Below are positions 42,429 to 52,527 of a DNA stretch of 64,000 nt, in pieces (position 1 is the stretch's first letter; each line of letters starts with the position of its first letter). The position numbers were made by a program, and so were the translations under genes. Below the pieces are notes generated by a model, which saw only the letters and a list, made by a program, of their open reading frames with translations, had not been told where the DNA came from and did not search any database. Origin of the DNA: Phymatolithon calcareum (lineage: Eukaryota > Rhodophyta > Florideophyceae > Hapalidiales); NCBI GenBank assembly GCA_977006965.1, contig OZ345378.1, forward strand, positions 992,001 to 1,056,000, given 5' to 3'.

Positions 42429-45260
42429 ATGGACAACTCCCAGGGAACGCTGAAGGTCGAAAAGTTAAATGAGACCAATTTCCACGCTTGGAAACAGAAA
42501 ATTCAGCTAGTACTATCATTCCGCGAACTCGACGAGTTCATAGAGGACGATCCACCGGCACGAGATTCCGAAGATTTCAAGCTCTGGCGTCGTAATGACA
42601 ATAAAGCAAAGGCTATTATCGGTCTCTCGCTTTCAGACGAACATCTCGAGCATGTGCAGGATGTCGAAACGGCCAAAGAGATGTGGACGTCGATTCTCAA
42701 TATCTTCGAACAACACACTCTTTTGAACAAACTGGCCGCTAGACGCAAGTTCTACACTGCCACTATGCTCGAGGACGAGAAAATACTGCCCTATACGAAC
42801 CGCATTCGCCAACTCGCATCCACCCTCAAGTCAATGGGTGTCGATATTGACGATAAAGAAATGGCCATGGCTGTATTGAACGGACTTCCCGAACGCTACG
42901 ACAGCTTGATAAGTGCACTTGATGCTCTCGGCAATGAAGACGAATCATTCTCACTTGAATTCGTGAAGAGTCGAGTACTCCAGGAAGAGCGACGCATGTC
43001 AATGCGTGTCGAAGCATCAACCGTCAAAGCTGAGACTGCTGCACTTTTCACTGCCAGACGCGATGGAGAACGAATTCGTGACTACTGTGAACATTGTCAT
43101 CGATCTGGACATAGAAGTGTGAAATGTTGGACCAAGTTTCCACACCTTGCTCCTGAAGGATACAAAAATCGGAATGGAAAGCAAACGAAACCAGCTGCAT
43201 TCCTGACCGATCAATCTGAACATGTTCGAGTTATGTCCGATTCCGACTTTGTATGCCTGATGGTCAAGGTGCGCGATTCTGATATTTCCGAGAAGTCAAA
43301 GTCATGGATCATTGACTCTGGTAGTACATCGCATATGACGTTCGATCGTTCAATCTTCTGCTCATACACAAAAATGTCTTCAACCGTCGAAATGGGAACA
43401 AAAGCACAGGCCACAATCGCTGGAAAAGGTGATGTCATCATTACGCTTAACGTGAACGGCAAATCGTTAAAACGAAAGCTCAAGGACGTTATGCACATAC
43501 CCGACTTCGGATACTCTCTATTGTCTGTCTCAAAAATGGATGAGTACGGATATGGTATAACGTTCAAGAACAGCCGTTGCTATGTTAAAGCTCATAATGA
43601 CACGATCGCAACAGGTACTCTACGCAAAAGTCTCTACTCTCTAGACCTTGCAGATGGAAATAAACTTAACGAAGTTTCCTGTTTCGCGAGCCTACAGCTC
43701 TGGCATGAACGACTTGCGCATGTTGACAACACTGGAATTACCGGAATGGTAAACCATGGGGTGGTGAAAGGTGTAAAGATTGCTCCCAACTCACAGCCCA
43801 CACATCCATGTAATGGTTGTCTTGCCGGCAAAGGTCATCGTGCTCCGATTCCAAAGTCCAGTAGTTCTCGCTCCACCGCTGTTCTCGATCTCGTACATTC
43901 AGACGTTCTTGGTCCTATCGACATTCCGTCCCTTGGAGGATCACAGTACTTCATCACATTCATCGATGATCACTCCAAGTGGACCACGGTATTCACCATG
44001 CGAAAGAAATCGGAGAGCTTTGAGTGTTTTCGGAAGTGTCACAAGTACGCTGAAACCCATACAGGTAGAAAGCTTAAGCACTTGAACATACAGGACTTCT
44101 CGAAAGCACCTAAGCTCAAAGAAATTAGGACAGACAATGGAGGCGAGTACCTTTCAAACGAGTTCAAGGCATATCTTGCGGAACACGGCATCCATCAACA
44201 GCTCACAGTCGCTTACACCCCACAGCAAAATGGGGTGGCTGAACGCATGAACCGCACACTTCTCAACTTAGTGCGCTCGATGCTCCATCACAGAGGCATC
44301 GAGAAGAAGTTCTGGGCTGAAGCGTTGGCAACTGCTGTGTATGTGCGCAACCGAGTTACGTCACGAGGACTTCCTTCGAACACGACCCCCCATCACATAT
44401 GGATGGGTGCCCCTCCAGATTTGGGACACTTGCGCGTATTTGGCGCCAAGTGTTGGTACGTGATTCCGAAGAAGAAAGTGAAGAAACTCGACAGTCGTAC
44501 TCGTGAGGCGGTTATGCTGGGATACTCGTTGGCATCAAAAGGGTATAAGCTGTGGGATGCGGACTTGCGGAAAGTGATTGTGTCAAGGGACGTGACGTTC
44601 AATGAATCGGAATTCGGATTCGATGAGACCGAAACCAATGTATCACTTGAAACTCCTCAAATCAAACTGAGTGATGGTACGGTTGAAGGTAAGGTCATTT
44701 CGGATGTAGATGATAAGAGCATCGAGAAGGACATTGACGAAGGTGAGCAAGCAGATGGTGGAGAACAACCTATATCTCCATCTGGTTCTGACGAAACATC
44801 TCCGATGATCGCCAAACCCATTCTGCGTAGGTCAGCTCGGGTCTCAAAACCACCCACTGACTTCTGGAACGCTCCCTCGCATACTGCTATGCTGGCCTTC
44901 GAGTCCGTCAACCTTGCATCTGAAACCGGTTTGTCTTCTCATCAAGTGCCTCAGACCTTCAAGGAAGCGACTTCAATTAAAAATGTCGACTTCTGGTCTC
45001 CGGGCATTGAGAATGAACACTCGTCACTAACCCGCAACAACACTTGGAAGTTGGTCACTCGCAAGCCTGGCATGAACGCTCTACCGTGCAAGTATGTCTT
45101 CAAGGTCAAGGATACAGGCCCTAAAGTCCGCATTGTTGCGAAAGGGTTCCGACAGGTGCATGGGGTGGACTACGGTGAAACGTATGCCCCAGTCGTAAAG
45201 TTCACCTCGATTCGTATCCTACTTGCAACCGTTGCTGTCCATGATTTGGAACTATACTAA
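42429..45260 (+). CDS. Copia Gag, protease, integrase and RT fingers (B1)
   Basis: The ORF has 943 aa with the same layout as the element A copy: zinc knuckle 220-233, protease DSGS 296-299, integrase zinc-binding H426/H431/C461/C464, and core D492, D569, E605. It ends with TAA at 45258-45260, where the intact family-F protein has CAA (Gln). The stop separates the RT fingers (VDYGETYAPVVKF) from the palm. There is no other lesion. B1 and B2 are almost identical to each other and differ from A at the same sites (KIQLVLS, FEQHTLL, TDQSEHVRV). Confidence 0.92.
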   Translation: MDNSQGTLKVEKLNETNFHAWKQKIQLVLSFRELDEFIEDDPPARDSEDFKLWRRNDNKAKAIIGLSLSDEHLEHVQDVETAKEMWTSILNIFEQHTLLNKLAARRKFYTATMLEDEKILPYTNRIRQLASTLKSMGVDIDDKEMAMAVLNGLPERYDSLISALDALGNEDESFSLEFVKSRVLQEERRMSMRVEASTVKAETAALFTARRDGERIRDYCEHCHRSGHRSVKCWTKFPHLAPEGYKNRNGKQTKPAAFLTDQSEHVRVMSDSDFVCLMVKVRDSDISEKSKSWIIDSGSTSHMTFDRSIFCSYTKMSSTVEMGTKAQATIAGKGDVIITLNVNGKSLKRKLKDVMHIPDFGYSLLSVSKMDEYGYGITFKNSRCYVKAHNDTIATGTLRKSLYSLDLADGNKLNEVSCFASLQLWHERLAHVDNTGITGMVNHGVVKGVKIAPNSQPTHPCNGCLAGKGHRAPIPKSSSSRSTAVLDLVHSDVLGPIDIPSLGGSQYFITFIDDHSKWTTVFTMRKKSESFECFRKCHKYAETHTGRKLKHLNIQDFSKAPKLKEIRTDNGGEYLSNEFKAYLAEHGIHQQLTVAYTPQQNGVAERMNRTLLNLVRSMLHHRGIEKKFWAEALATAVYVRNRVTSRGLPSNTTPHHIWMGAPPDLGHLRVFGAKCWYVIPKKKVKKLDSRTREAVMLGYSLASKGYKLWDADLRKVIVSRDVTFNESEFGFDETETNVSLETPQIKLSDGTVEGKVISDVDDKSIEKDIDEGEQADGGEQPISPSGSDETSPMIAKPILRRSARVSKPPTDFWNAPSHTAMLAFESVNLASETGLSSHQVPQTFKEATSIKNVDFWSPGIENEHSSLTRNNTWKLVTRKPGMNALPCKYVFKVKDTGPKVRIVAKGFRQVHGVDYGETYAPVVKFTSIRILLATVAVHDLELY

Positions 45261-46487
45261 ATGGATGTTGTTACGGCTTTCTTGCATGGTGACCTTGACG
45301 AAGACATCTACATGGAGGTTCCGTCTGGATTTCGTGATCCCAAGCGTCCTGACCTTGTTTGCAAGCTCTTGAAGGCACTATACGGCCTGAAGCAAGCACC
45401 GCGACAGTGGCATGCCAAGATCGACAAGTTCCTCATCGACGAGCTCGGCTTCTCAAGTAGTCCCAATGATCCTTGTCTTTATGTCCGGCATAAGTCAAGC
45501 AGCATCATGATCATCGCGCTATATGTGGATGACTTGCTGATTGCCGGAAACGATACTTCTGCTATTTCGTGGATCAAGGGGGAGCTGAACAAGCGATTCG
45601 AGATGAAGGACCTTGGAGAAGCTAGTGTTTGTCTTGGACTTGAAATTCGCCGAGATCGCGCACTTCGAACTCTTCACCTCTCGCAGTCGGTCTACGCTCA
45701 GTCAGTCTTGGAACGTTTCGGCATGGAGAACTCGAAACCAGCACCAACCCCTATGGAGTCAAGCAACAAGAACACCGGAACCGAAGAAGTCGACATCACC
45801 CAGCTCGTCGATGAACAAGTTCCATACCGTCCAGCCATCGGAAGTCTCATGTACTTCATGGTTGGTACACGCCCAGACATCTCGGACTCGGTCGGAAAGC
45901 TGTCTTCGTTCTGCGAAAAGCCTCAGAAACGTCACTGGATGGGCGTGAAGCGTGTTCTGCGATATATTGCGGGTACTCGAGATCACGGAATTTTGTTCGG
46001 TGGAAGTGGGAGTTTGGTTCCAATCGGTTACACGGATGCGGATTGGGCGGGATGTGTTGAGACAAGACGGTCCACGAGTGGCTATGTGTTCCTTCTTGCA
46101 GGGGGAGCCATAAGCTGGCGTTCAAAGAAGCAAACCATCGTCGCCACTTCAACATGCGAAGCGGAATACATCGCTTCGTGTGCCGCCGCCAAGGAATCTG
46201 TCTGGTTGTCAAGACTCATTGCCGATGTTCAAGGTCTCGAGAAGCTATCCGCCATGACTCTGTACACTGACAGTCAAAGTGCGATCGCGACCGGGCGAAA
46301 CGCGGCCATCACTCAGAGGAACAAGCACATAGACATCCAATATCGTGATGTGGTTGCCACGGGCAAGATATCTATCAAGTATTGTAGTACTGAGTTGATG
46401 ATTACGGATGCACTCACCAAGCCACTCGATCGTGTCAAGACGGCCAAGTTCGCACATGACATGGGTATATGCGCGAGGAAGTCGTAG
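45261..46487 (+). CDS. Copia RT palm and RNase H (B1)
   Basis: The 408-aa ORF starts at the ATG that directly follows the TAA stop of the upstream ORF, in the same frame. RT motif A is intact (MDVVTAF), with YVDD at 88-91 and RNase H D259, E300, D337. The HIDIQYRD motif lacks three residues present in C and G. Near the end it has MITDALTKPLD, where A and B2 have MIADAL. Read-through of TAA or reinitiation at the abutting ATG would be needed for expression. Confidence 0.9.
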   Translation: MDVVTAFLHGDLDEDIYMEVPSGFRDPKRPDLVCKLLKALYGLKQAPRQWHAKIDKFLIDELGFSSSPNDPCLYVRHKSSSIMIIALYVDDLLIAGNDTSAISWIKGELNKRFEMKDLGEASVCLGLEIRRDRALRTLHLSQSVYAQSVLERFGMENSKPAPTPMESSNKNTGTEEVDITQLVDEQVPYRPAIGSLMYFMVGTRPDISDSVGKLSSFCEKPQKRHWMGVKRVLRYIAGTRDHGILFGGSGSLVPIGYTDADWAGCVETRRSTSGYVFLLAGGAISWRSKKQTIVATSTCEAEYIASCAAAKESVWLSRLIADVQGLEKLSAMTLYTDSQSAIATGRNAAITQRNKHIDIQYRDVVATGKISIKYCSTELMITDALTKPLDRVKTAKFAHDMGICARKS

Positions 46488-46508
46488 TGTGCCTCGATCA
46501 AGGGGGAG

Positions 46509-46951
46509 TGTTGGAAGTGTGATTGCTTGGAGCTCTAGTCGCAAACACACTTCAATATCAAGGTATGATCTCGGTACACGTGTACACGTGTCAAGTCGAA
46601 TGTCAAAGTGCCTCAGAACTTTGAATCAAGAAGATTGGCACTGACACGTGTCAAAGTATGATAAGAGTATGATAATCATACTCCCCTCACTCAGTAGATG
46701 ATCTTGATTTTTTCATGTTACACGTGTCATATGATAGTCTGACAAATTTGTTTAGGGTTAGAGTGTCTCCGTCGTCAATTAGGGTTTTGATCAAGTCTGG
46801 TTGTGTTCTCTGGTCTATATAGTCTTGACCTGAGGTCCGCCAAGTGAATAAACCAAGGAACTCATTCTCACCTAACTCCACTTCTCCTTCACCAATCTTC
46901 ACCAACCAAACTTTTCCAATCTCCTAATCTTATCCCTAACCTCCAACAACA
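46509..46951 (+). repeat. 3' LTR of B1
   Basis: The 443-bp LTR follows the PPT AAGGGGGAG. It differs from the B1 5' LTR at about seven positions (for example GATAGTCTGAC for GATAGTATGAC), and the 46980-47423 LTR shares the TCTGAC variant. Confidence 0.94.
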
Positions 46952-46979
46952 GTATTGTCTCAACATTGTGCAATGCTGC
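46952..46979. other. 28-bp spacer between palindrome arms, holding both TSDs
   Basis: It begins with GTATT (B1 TSD) and ends with GCTGC (B2 TSD), leaving 18 bases between. The exact reverse complement is at 5164-5191. Confidence 0.95.
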
Positions 46980-47423
46980 TGTTGTTGGAGGTTAGGGATA
47001 AGATTAGGAGATTGGAAAAGTTTGGTTGGTGAAGATTGGTGAAGGAGAAGTGGAGTTAGGTGAGAATGAGTTCCTTGGTTTATTCACGTGGCGGATCCCA
47101 GGTCGAGCATAGATAGACTTGAAAACTCAATCAACTTGATCAAAAAACCTAATTAACGACGGAGACACTCTAACCCTAAACAAATTTGTCAGACTATCAT
47201 ATGACACGTGTAACATGAAAAAATCAAGAATCATCTACTGAGTGAGGGGAGTATGATTATCATACTCTTATCATACTTTGACACGTGTCAGTGCCAATCT
47301 TCTTGATTCAAAGTTCTGAGGCACTTTGACATTCGACTTGACACGTGTACACGTGTACCGAGATCATACCTTGATATTGAAGTGTGTTTGCGACTAGAGC
47401 TCCAAGCAATCACACTTCCAACA
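46980..47423 (-). repeat. 3' LTR of B2, chimeric
   Basis: The 444-bp LTR has left (U5-side) bases to about 47180 that share private variants with the LTR at 4720-5163 (e.g. GCGGATCCCAGGTCGAGC). The rest matches the B1 3' LTR, including the TCAGACTATC variant. Confidence 0.92.
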
Positions 47424-47444
47424 CTCCCCCTTGATCGAGGCACA

Positions 47445-48671
47445 CTACGACTTCCTCGCGCATATACCCATGTCATGTGCGAACTTGGCCGTCTTGACAC
47501 GATCGAGTGGCTTGGTGAGTGCATCCGCAATCATCAACTCAGTACTACAATACTTGATAGATATCTTGCCCGTGGCAACCACATCACGATATTGGATGTC
47601 TATGTGCTTGTTCCTCTGAGTGATGGCCGCGTTTCGCCCGGTCGCGATCGCACTTTGACTGTCAGTGTACAGAGTCATGGCGGATAGCTTCTCGAGACCT
47701 TGAACATCGGCAATGAGTCTTGACAACCAGACAGATTCCTTGGCGGCGGCACACGAAGCGATGTATTCCGCTTCGCATGTTGAAGTGGCGACGATGGTTT
47801 GCTTCTTTGAACGCCAGCTTATGGCTCCCCCTGCAAGAAGGAACACATAGCCACTCGTGGACCGTCTTGTCTCAACACATCCCGCCCAATCCGCATCCGT
47901 GTAACCGATTGGAACCAAACTCCCACTTCCACCGAACAAAATTCCGTGATCTCGAGTACCCGCAATATATCGCAGAACACGCTTCACGCCCATCCAGTGA
48001 CGTTTCTGAGGCTTTTCGCAGAACGAAGACAGCTTTCCGACCGAGTCCGAGATGTCTGGGCGTGTACCAACCATGAAGTACATGAGACTTCCGATGGCTG
48101 GACGGTATGGAACTTGTTCATCGACGAGCTGGGTGATGTCGACTTCTTCGGTTCCGGTGTTCTTGTTGCTTGACTCCATAGGGGTTGGTGCTGGTTTCGA
48201 GTTCTCCATGCCGAAACGTTCCAAGACTGACTGAGCGTAGACCGACTGCGAGAGGTGAAGAGTTCGAAGTGCGCGATCTCGGCGAATTTCAAGTCCAAGA
48301 CAAACACTAGCTTCTCCAAGGTCCTTCATCTCGAATCGCTTGTTCAGCTCCCCCTTGATCCACGAAATAGCAGAAGTATCGTTTCCGGCAATCAGCAAGT
48401 CATCCACATATAGCGCGATGATCATGATGCTGCTTGACTTATGCCGGACATAAAGACAAGGATCATTGGGACTACTTGAGAAGCCGAGCTCGTCGATGAG
48501 GAACTTGTCGATCTTGGCATGCCACTGTCGCGGTGCTTGCTTCAGGCCGTATAGTGCCTTCAAGAGCTTGCAAACAAGGTCAGGACGCTTGGGATCACGA
48601 AATCCAGACGGAACCTCCATGTAGATGTCTTCGTCAAGGTCACCATGCAAGAAAGCCGTAACAACATCCAT
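47445..48671 (-). CDS. Copia RT palm and RNase H (B2)
   Basis: The 408-aa ORF is equivalent to 45261-46487, with motif A at the start, YVDD at 88-91 and the same three-residue RNase H deletion. It differs from the B1 protein near the end (MIADAL). It starts at the ATG abutting the shared TAA. Confidence 0.9.
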   Translation of the reverse strand: MDVVTAFLHGDLDEDIYMEVPSGFRDPKRPDLVCKLLKALYGLKQAPRQWHAKIDKFLIDELGFSSSPNDPCLYVRHKSSSIMIIALYVDDLLIAGNDTSAISWIKGELNKRFEMKDLGEASVCLGLEIRRDRALRTLHLSQSVYAQSVLERFGMENSKPAPTPMESSNKNTGTEEVDITQLVDEQVPYRPAIGSLMYFMVGTRPDISDSVGKLSSFCEKPQKRHWMGVKRVLRYIAGTRDHGILFGGSGSLVPIGYTDADWAGCVETRRSTSGYVFLLAGGAISWRSKKQTIVATSTCEAEYIASCAAAKESVWLSRLIADVQGLEKLSAMTLYTDSQSAIATGRNAAITQRNKHIDIQYRDVVATGKISIKYCSTELMIADALTKPLDRVKTAKFAHDMGICARKS

Positions 48672-51503
48672 TTAGTATAGTTCCAAATCATGGACAGCAA
48701 CGGTTGCAAGTAGGATACGAATCGAGGTGAACTTTACGACTGGGGCATACGTTTCACCGTAGTCCACCCCATGCACCTGTCGGAACCCTTTCGCAACAAT
48801 GCGGACTTTAGGGCCTGTATCCTTGACCTTGAAGACATACTTGCACGGTAGAGCGTTCATGCCAGGCTTGCGAGTGACCAACTTCCAAGTGTTGTTGCGG
48901 GTTAGTGACGAGTGTTCATTCTCAATGCCCGGAGACCAGAAGTCGACATTTTTAATTGAAGTCGCTTCCTTGAAGGTCTGAGGCACTTGATGAGAAGACA
49001 AACCGGTTTCAGATGCAAGGTTGACGGACTCGAAGGCCAGCATAGCAGTATGCGAGGGAGCGTTCCAGAAGTCAGTGGGTGGTTTTGAGACCCGAGCTGA
49101 CCTACGCAGAATGGGTTTGGCGATCATCGGAGATGTTTCGTCAGAACCAGATGGAGATATAGGTTGTTCTCCACCATCTGCTTGCTCACCTTCGTCAATG
49201 TCCTTCTCGATGCTCTTATCATCTACATCCGAAATGACCTTACCTTCAACCGTACCATCACTCAGTTTGATTTGAGGAGTTTCAAGTGATACATTGGTTT
49301 CGGTCTCATCGAATCCGAATTCCGATTCATTGAACGTCACGTCCCTTGACACAATCACTTTCCGCAAGTCCGCATCCCACAGCTTATACCCTTTTGATGC
49401 CAACGAGTATCCCAGCATAACCGCCTCACGAGTACGACTGTCGAGTTTCTTCACTTTCTTCTTCGGAATCACGTACCAACACTTGGCGCCAAATACGCGC
49501 AAGTGTCCCAAATCTGGAGGGGCACCCATCCATATGTGATGGGGGGTCGTGTTCGAAGGAAGTCCTCGTGACGTTACTCGGTTGCGCACATACACAGCAG
49601 TTGCCAACGCTTCAGCCCAGAACTTCTTCTCGATGCCTCTGTGATGGAGCATCGAGCGCACTAAGTTGAGAAGTGTGCGGTTCATGCGTTCAGCCACCCC
49701 ATTTTGCTGTGGGGTGTAAGCGACTGTGAGCTGTTGATGGATGCCGTGTTCCGCAAGATATGCCTTGAACTCGTTTGAAAGGTACTCGCCTCCATTGTCT
49801 GTCCTAATTTCTTTGAGCTTAGGTGCTTTCGAGAAGTCCTGTATGTTCAAGTGCTTAAGCTTTCTACCTGTATGGGTTTCAGCGTACTTGTGACACTTCC
49901 GAAAACACTCAAAGCTCTCCGATTTCTTTCGCATGGTGAATACCGTGGTCCACTTGGAGTGATCATCGATGAATGTGATGAAGTACTGTGATCCTCCAAG
50001 GGACGGAATGTCGATAGGACCAAGAACGTCTGAATGTACGAGATCGAGAACAGCGGTGGAGCGAGAACTACTGGACTTTGGAATCGGAGCACGATGACCT
50101 TTGCCGGCAAGACAACCATTACATGGATGTGTGGGCTGTGAGTTGGGAGCAATCTTTACACCTTTCACCACCCCATGGTTTACCATTCCGGTAATTCCAG
50201 TGTTGTCAACATGCGCAAGTCGTTCATGCCAGAGCTGTAGGCTCGCGAAACAGGAAACTTCGTTAAGTTTATTTCCATCTGCAAGGTCTAGAGAGTAGAG
50301 ACTTTTGCGTAGAGTACCTGTTGCGATCGTGTCATTATGAGCTTTAACATAGCAACGGCTGTTCTTGAACGTTATACCATATCCGTACTCATCCATTTTT
50401 GAGACAGACAATAGAGAGTATCCGAAGTCGGGTATGTGCATAACGTCCTTGAGCTTTCGTTTTAACGATTTGCCGTTCACGTTAAGCGTAATGATGACAT
50501 CACCTTTTCCAGCGATTGTGGCCTGTGCTTTTGTTCCCATTTCGACGGTTGAAGACATTTTTGTGTATGAGCAGAAGATTGAACGATCGAACGTCATATG
50601 CGATGTACTACCAGAGTCAATGATCCATGACTTTGACTTCTCGGAAATATCAGAATCGCGCACCTTGACCATCAGGCATACAAAGTCGGAATCGGACATA
50701 ACTCGAACATGTTCAGATTGATCGGTCAGGAATGCAGCTGGTTTCGTTTGCTTTCCATTCCGATTTTTGTATCCTTCAGGAGCAAGGTGTGGAAACTTGG
50801 TCCAACATTTCACACTTCTATGTCCAGATCGATGACAATGTTCACAGTAGTCACGAATTCGTTCTCCATCGCGTCTGGCAGTGAAAAGTGCAGCAGTCTC
50901 AGCTTTGACGGTTGATGCTTCGACACGCATTGACATGCGTCGCTCTTCCTGGAGTACTCGACTCTTCACGAATTCAAGTGAGAATGATTCGTCTTCATTG
51001 CCGAGAGCATCAAGTGCACTTATCAAGCTGTCGTAGCGTTCGGGAAGTCCGTTCAATACAGCCATGGCCATTTCTTTATCGTCAATATCGACACCCATTG
51101 ACTTGAGGGTGGATGCGAGTTGGCGAATGCGGTTCGTATAGGGCAGTATTTTCTCGTCCTCGAGCATAGTGGCAGTGTAGAACTTGCGTCTAGCGGCCAG
51201 TTTGTTCAAAAGAGTGTGTTGTTCGAAGATATTGAGAATCGACGTCCACATCTCTTTGGCCGTTTCGACATCCTGCACATGCTCGAGATGTTCGTCTGAA
51301 AGCGAGAGACCGATAATAGCCTTTGCTTTATTGTCATTACGACGCCAGAGCTTGAAATCTTCGGAATCTCGTGCCGGTGGATCGTCCTCTATGAACTCGT
51401 CGAGTTCGCGGAATGATAGTACTAGCTGAATTTTCTGTTTCCAAGCGTGGAAATTGGTCTCATTTAACTTTTCGACCTTCAGCGTTCCCTGGGAGTTGTC
51501 CAT
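48672..51503 (-). CDS. Copia Gag, protease, integrase and RT fingers (B2)
   Basis: The 943-aa ORF is equivalent to 42429-45260 and appears identical or nearly so in protein sequence, including the terminal TAA (48672-48674). All Gag, protease and integrase motifs are intact, so these domains could be functional even if RT is not made. Confidence 0.92.
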   Translation of the reverse strand: MDNSQGTLKVEKLNETNFHAWKQKIQLVLSFRELDEFIEDDPPARDSEDFKLWRRNDNKAKAIIGLSLSDEHLEHVQDVETAKEMWTSILNIFEQHTLLNKLAARRKFYTATMLEDEKILPYTNRIRQLASTLKSMGVDIDDKEMAMAVLNGLPERYDSLISALDALGNEDESFSLEFVKSRVLQEERRMSMRVEASTVKAETAALFTARRDGERIRDYCEHCHRSGHRSVKCWTKFPHLAPEGYKNRNGKQTKPAAFLTDQSEHVRVMSDSDFVCLMVKVRDSDISEKSKSWIIDSGSTSHMTFDRSIFCSYTKMSSTVEMGTKAQATIAGKGDVIITLNVNGKSLKRKLKDVMHIPDFGYSLLSVSKMDEYGYGITFKNSRCYVKAHNDTIATGTLRKSLYSLDLADGNKLNEVSCFASLQLWHERLAHVDNTGITGMVNHGVVKGVKIAPNSQPTHPCNGCLAGKGHRAPIPKSSSSRSTAVLDLVHSDVLGPIDIPSLGGSQYFITFIDDHSKWTTVFTMRKKSESFECFRKCHKYAETHTGRKLKHLNIQDFSKAPKLKEIRTDNGGEYLSNEFKAYLAEHGIHQQLTVAYTPQQNGVAERMNRTLLNLVRSMLHHRGIEKKFWAEALATAVYVRNRVTSRGLPSNTTPHHIWMGAPPDLGHLRVFGAKCWYVIPKKKVKKLDSRTREAVMLGYSLASKGYKLWDADLRKVIVSRDVTFNESEFGFDETETNVSLETPQIKLSDGTVEGKVISDVDDKSIEKDIDEGEQADGGEQPISPSGSDETSPMIAKPILRRSARVSKPPTDFWNAPSHTAMLAFESVNLASETGLSSHQVPQTFKEATSIKNVDFWSPGIENEHSSLTRNNTWKLVTRKPGMNALPCKYVFKVKDTGPKVRIVAKGFRQVHGVDYGETYAPVVKFTSIRILLATVAVHDLELY

Positions 51504-52083
51504 TTTGCGGAGTGGGGGTCTTCTATTCTTGTCGAAAATCCGTTTGGGGAGTCCACTGCGAGTCGACACAAGGTCAACTATCAAGGCAATCTATCCCTTA
51601 TAAGAAATTCCTTCGAGTCGGAATGACCCGGTCCTTGATCGGGGGATGGCTCAATGGCCGTATACCTCTTGTGGCGTTTGGTACACCTGAACCTGCAGTT
51701 GGCAACACGCACTGCAAGACGCTTTGTGGTATCCTGAGGTGGGCCCGACAAGAAAACCGAAGGTAATCAAGCAAGGAGACACAACAGTAACCCTTGTGGT
51801 GTTTTGGTACACCTGAACCTGCAGCCGGCAACGCGCACTGCAAGACGCTATAACACTTTCTGAACGGGCCTCACTCAAAGACCAGAGGTAATTGAGCAAG
51901 GAACCGAACAGGAAGCTCGTGAACAATGACAGACAAGTCCTCTGGAGCGGGCCTTGCAAGAAAACCAGAGGTAATCAAGCAAGGATGCGCAACCAGGAGA
52001 AGATCGGGGGCGAAGGATGAGCCCCGGAGACGACGATGATGATGAAGCGCGGTGGTGATCAAGCGCTGACTGGGCCCATAACC
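51504..52083 (-). other. Leader of B2 with PBS at 52070-52083
   Basis: This has the same arrangement as B1: PBS GGTTATGGGCCCAG on the element strand and two leader repeats. Both leaders share small variants absent in A (CAGTTGGCAACACG, GTGGCGTTTGG). Confidence 0.8.
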
Positions 52084-52527
52084 TGTTGTTGGAGGTTAGG
52101 GATAAGATTAGGAGATTGGAAAAGTTTGGTTGGTGAAGATTGGTGAAGGAGAAGTGGAGTTAGGTGAGAATGAGTTCCTTGGTTTATTCACTTGGCGGAC
52201 CTCAGGTCAAGACTATATAGACCAGAGAACACAACCAGACTTGATCAAAACCCTAACTGACGACGGAGACACACTAACCCTAAACAAATTTGTCATACTA
52301 TCATATGACACGTGTAACATGAAAAAATCAAGAATCATCTACTGAGTGAGGGGAGTATGATTATCATACTCTTATCATACTTTGACACGTGTCAGTGCCA
52401 ATCTTCTTGATTCAAAGTTCTGAGACACTTTGACATTCGACTTGACACGTGTACACGTGTGCCGAGATCATACCTTGATATTGAAGTGTGTTTGCGACTA
52501 GAGCTCCAAGCAATCACACTTCCAACA
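52084..52527 (-). repeat. 5' LTR of B2
   Basis: The 444-bp LTR is followed by the TSD GCTGC. It resembles the B1 5' LTR more than its own 3' LTR. Confidence 0.94.

Larger units (their letters stand above)
41405..46951 (+). mobile_element. Full-length family-A copia element B1
   Basis: The 5,547-bp element has a perfect 5-bp TSD, GTATT, at 41400-41404 and 46952-46956. It is complete: LTRs, PBS, leader, two adjacent ORFs and PPT. It forms the left arm of a palindrome with B2. Confidence 0.96.
46980..52527 (-). mobile_element. Full-length family-A copia element B2
   Basis: The 5,548-bp element has a perfect TSD, GCTGC, at 46975-46979 and 52528-52532. It is complete and almost identical to B1 internally, in the opposite orientation. 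Confidence 0.96.
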
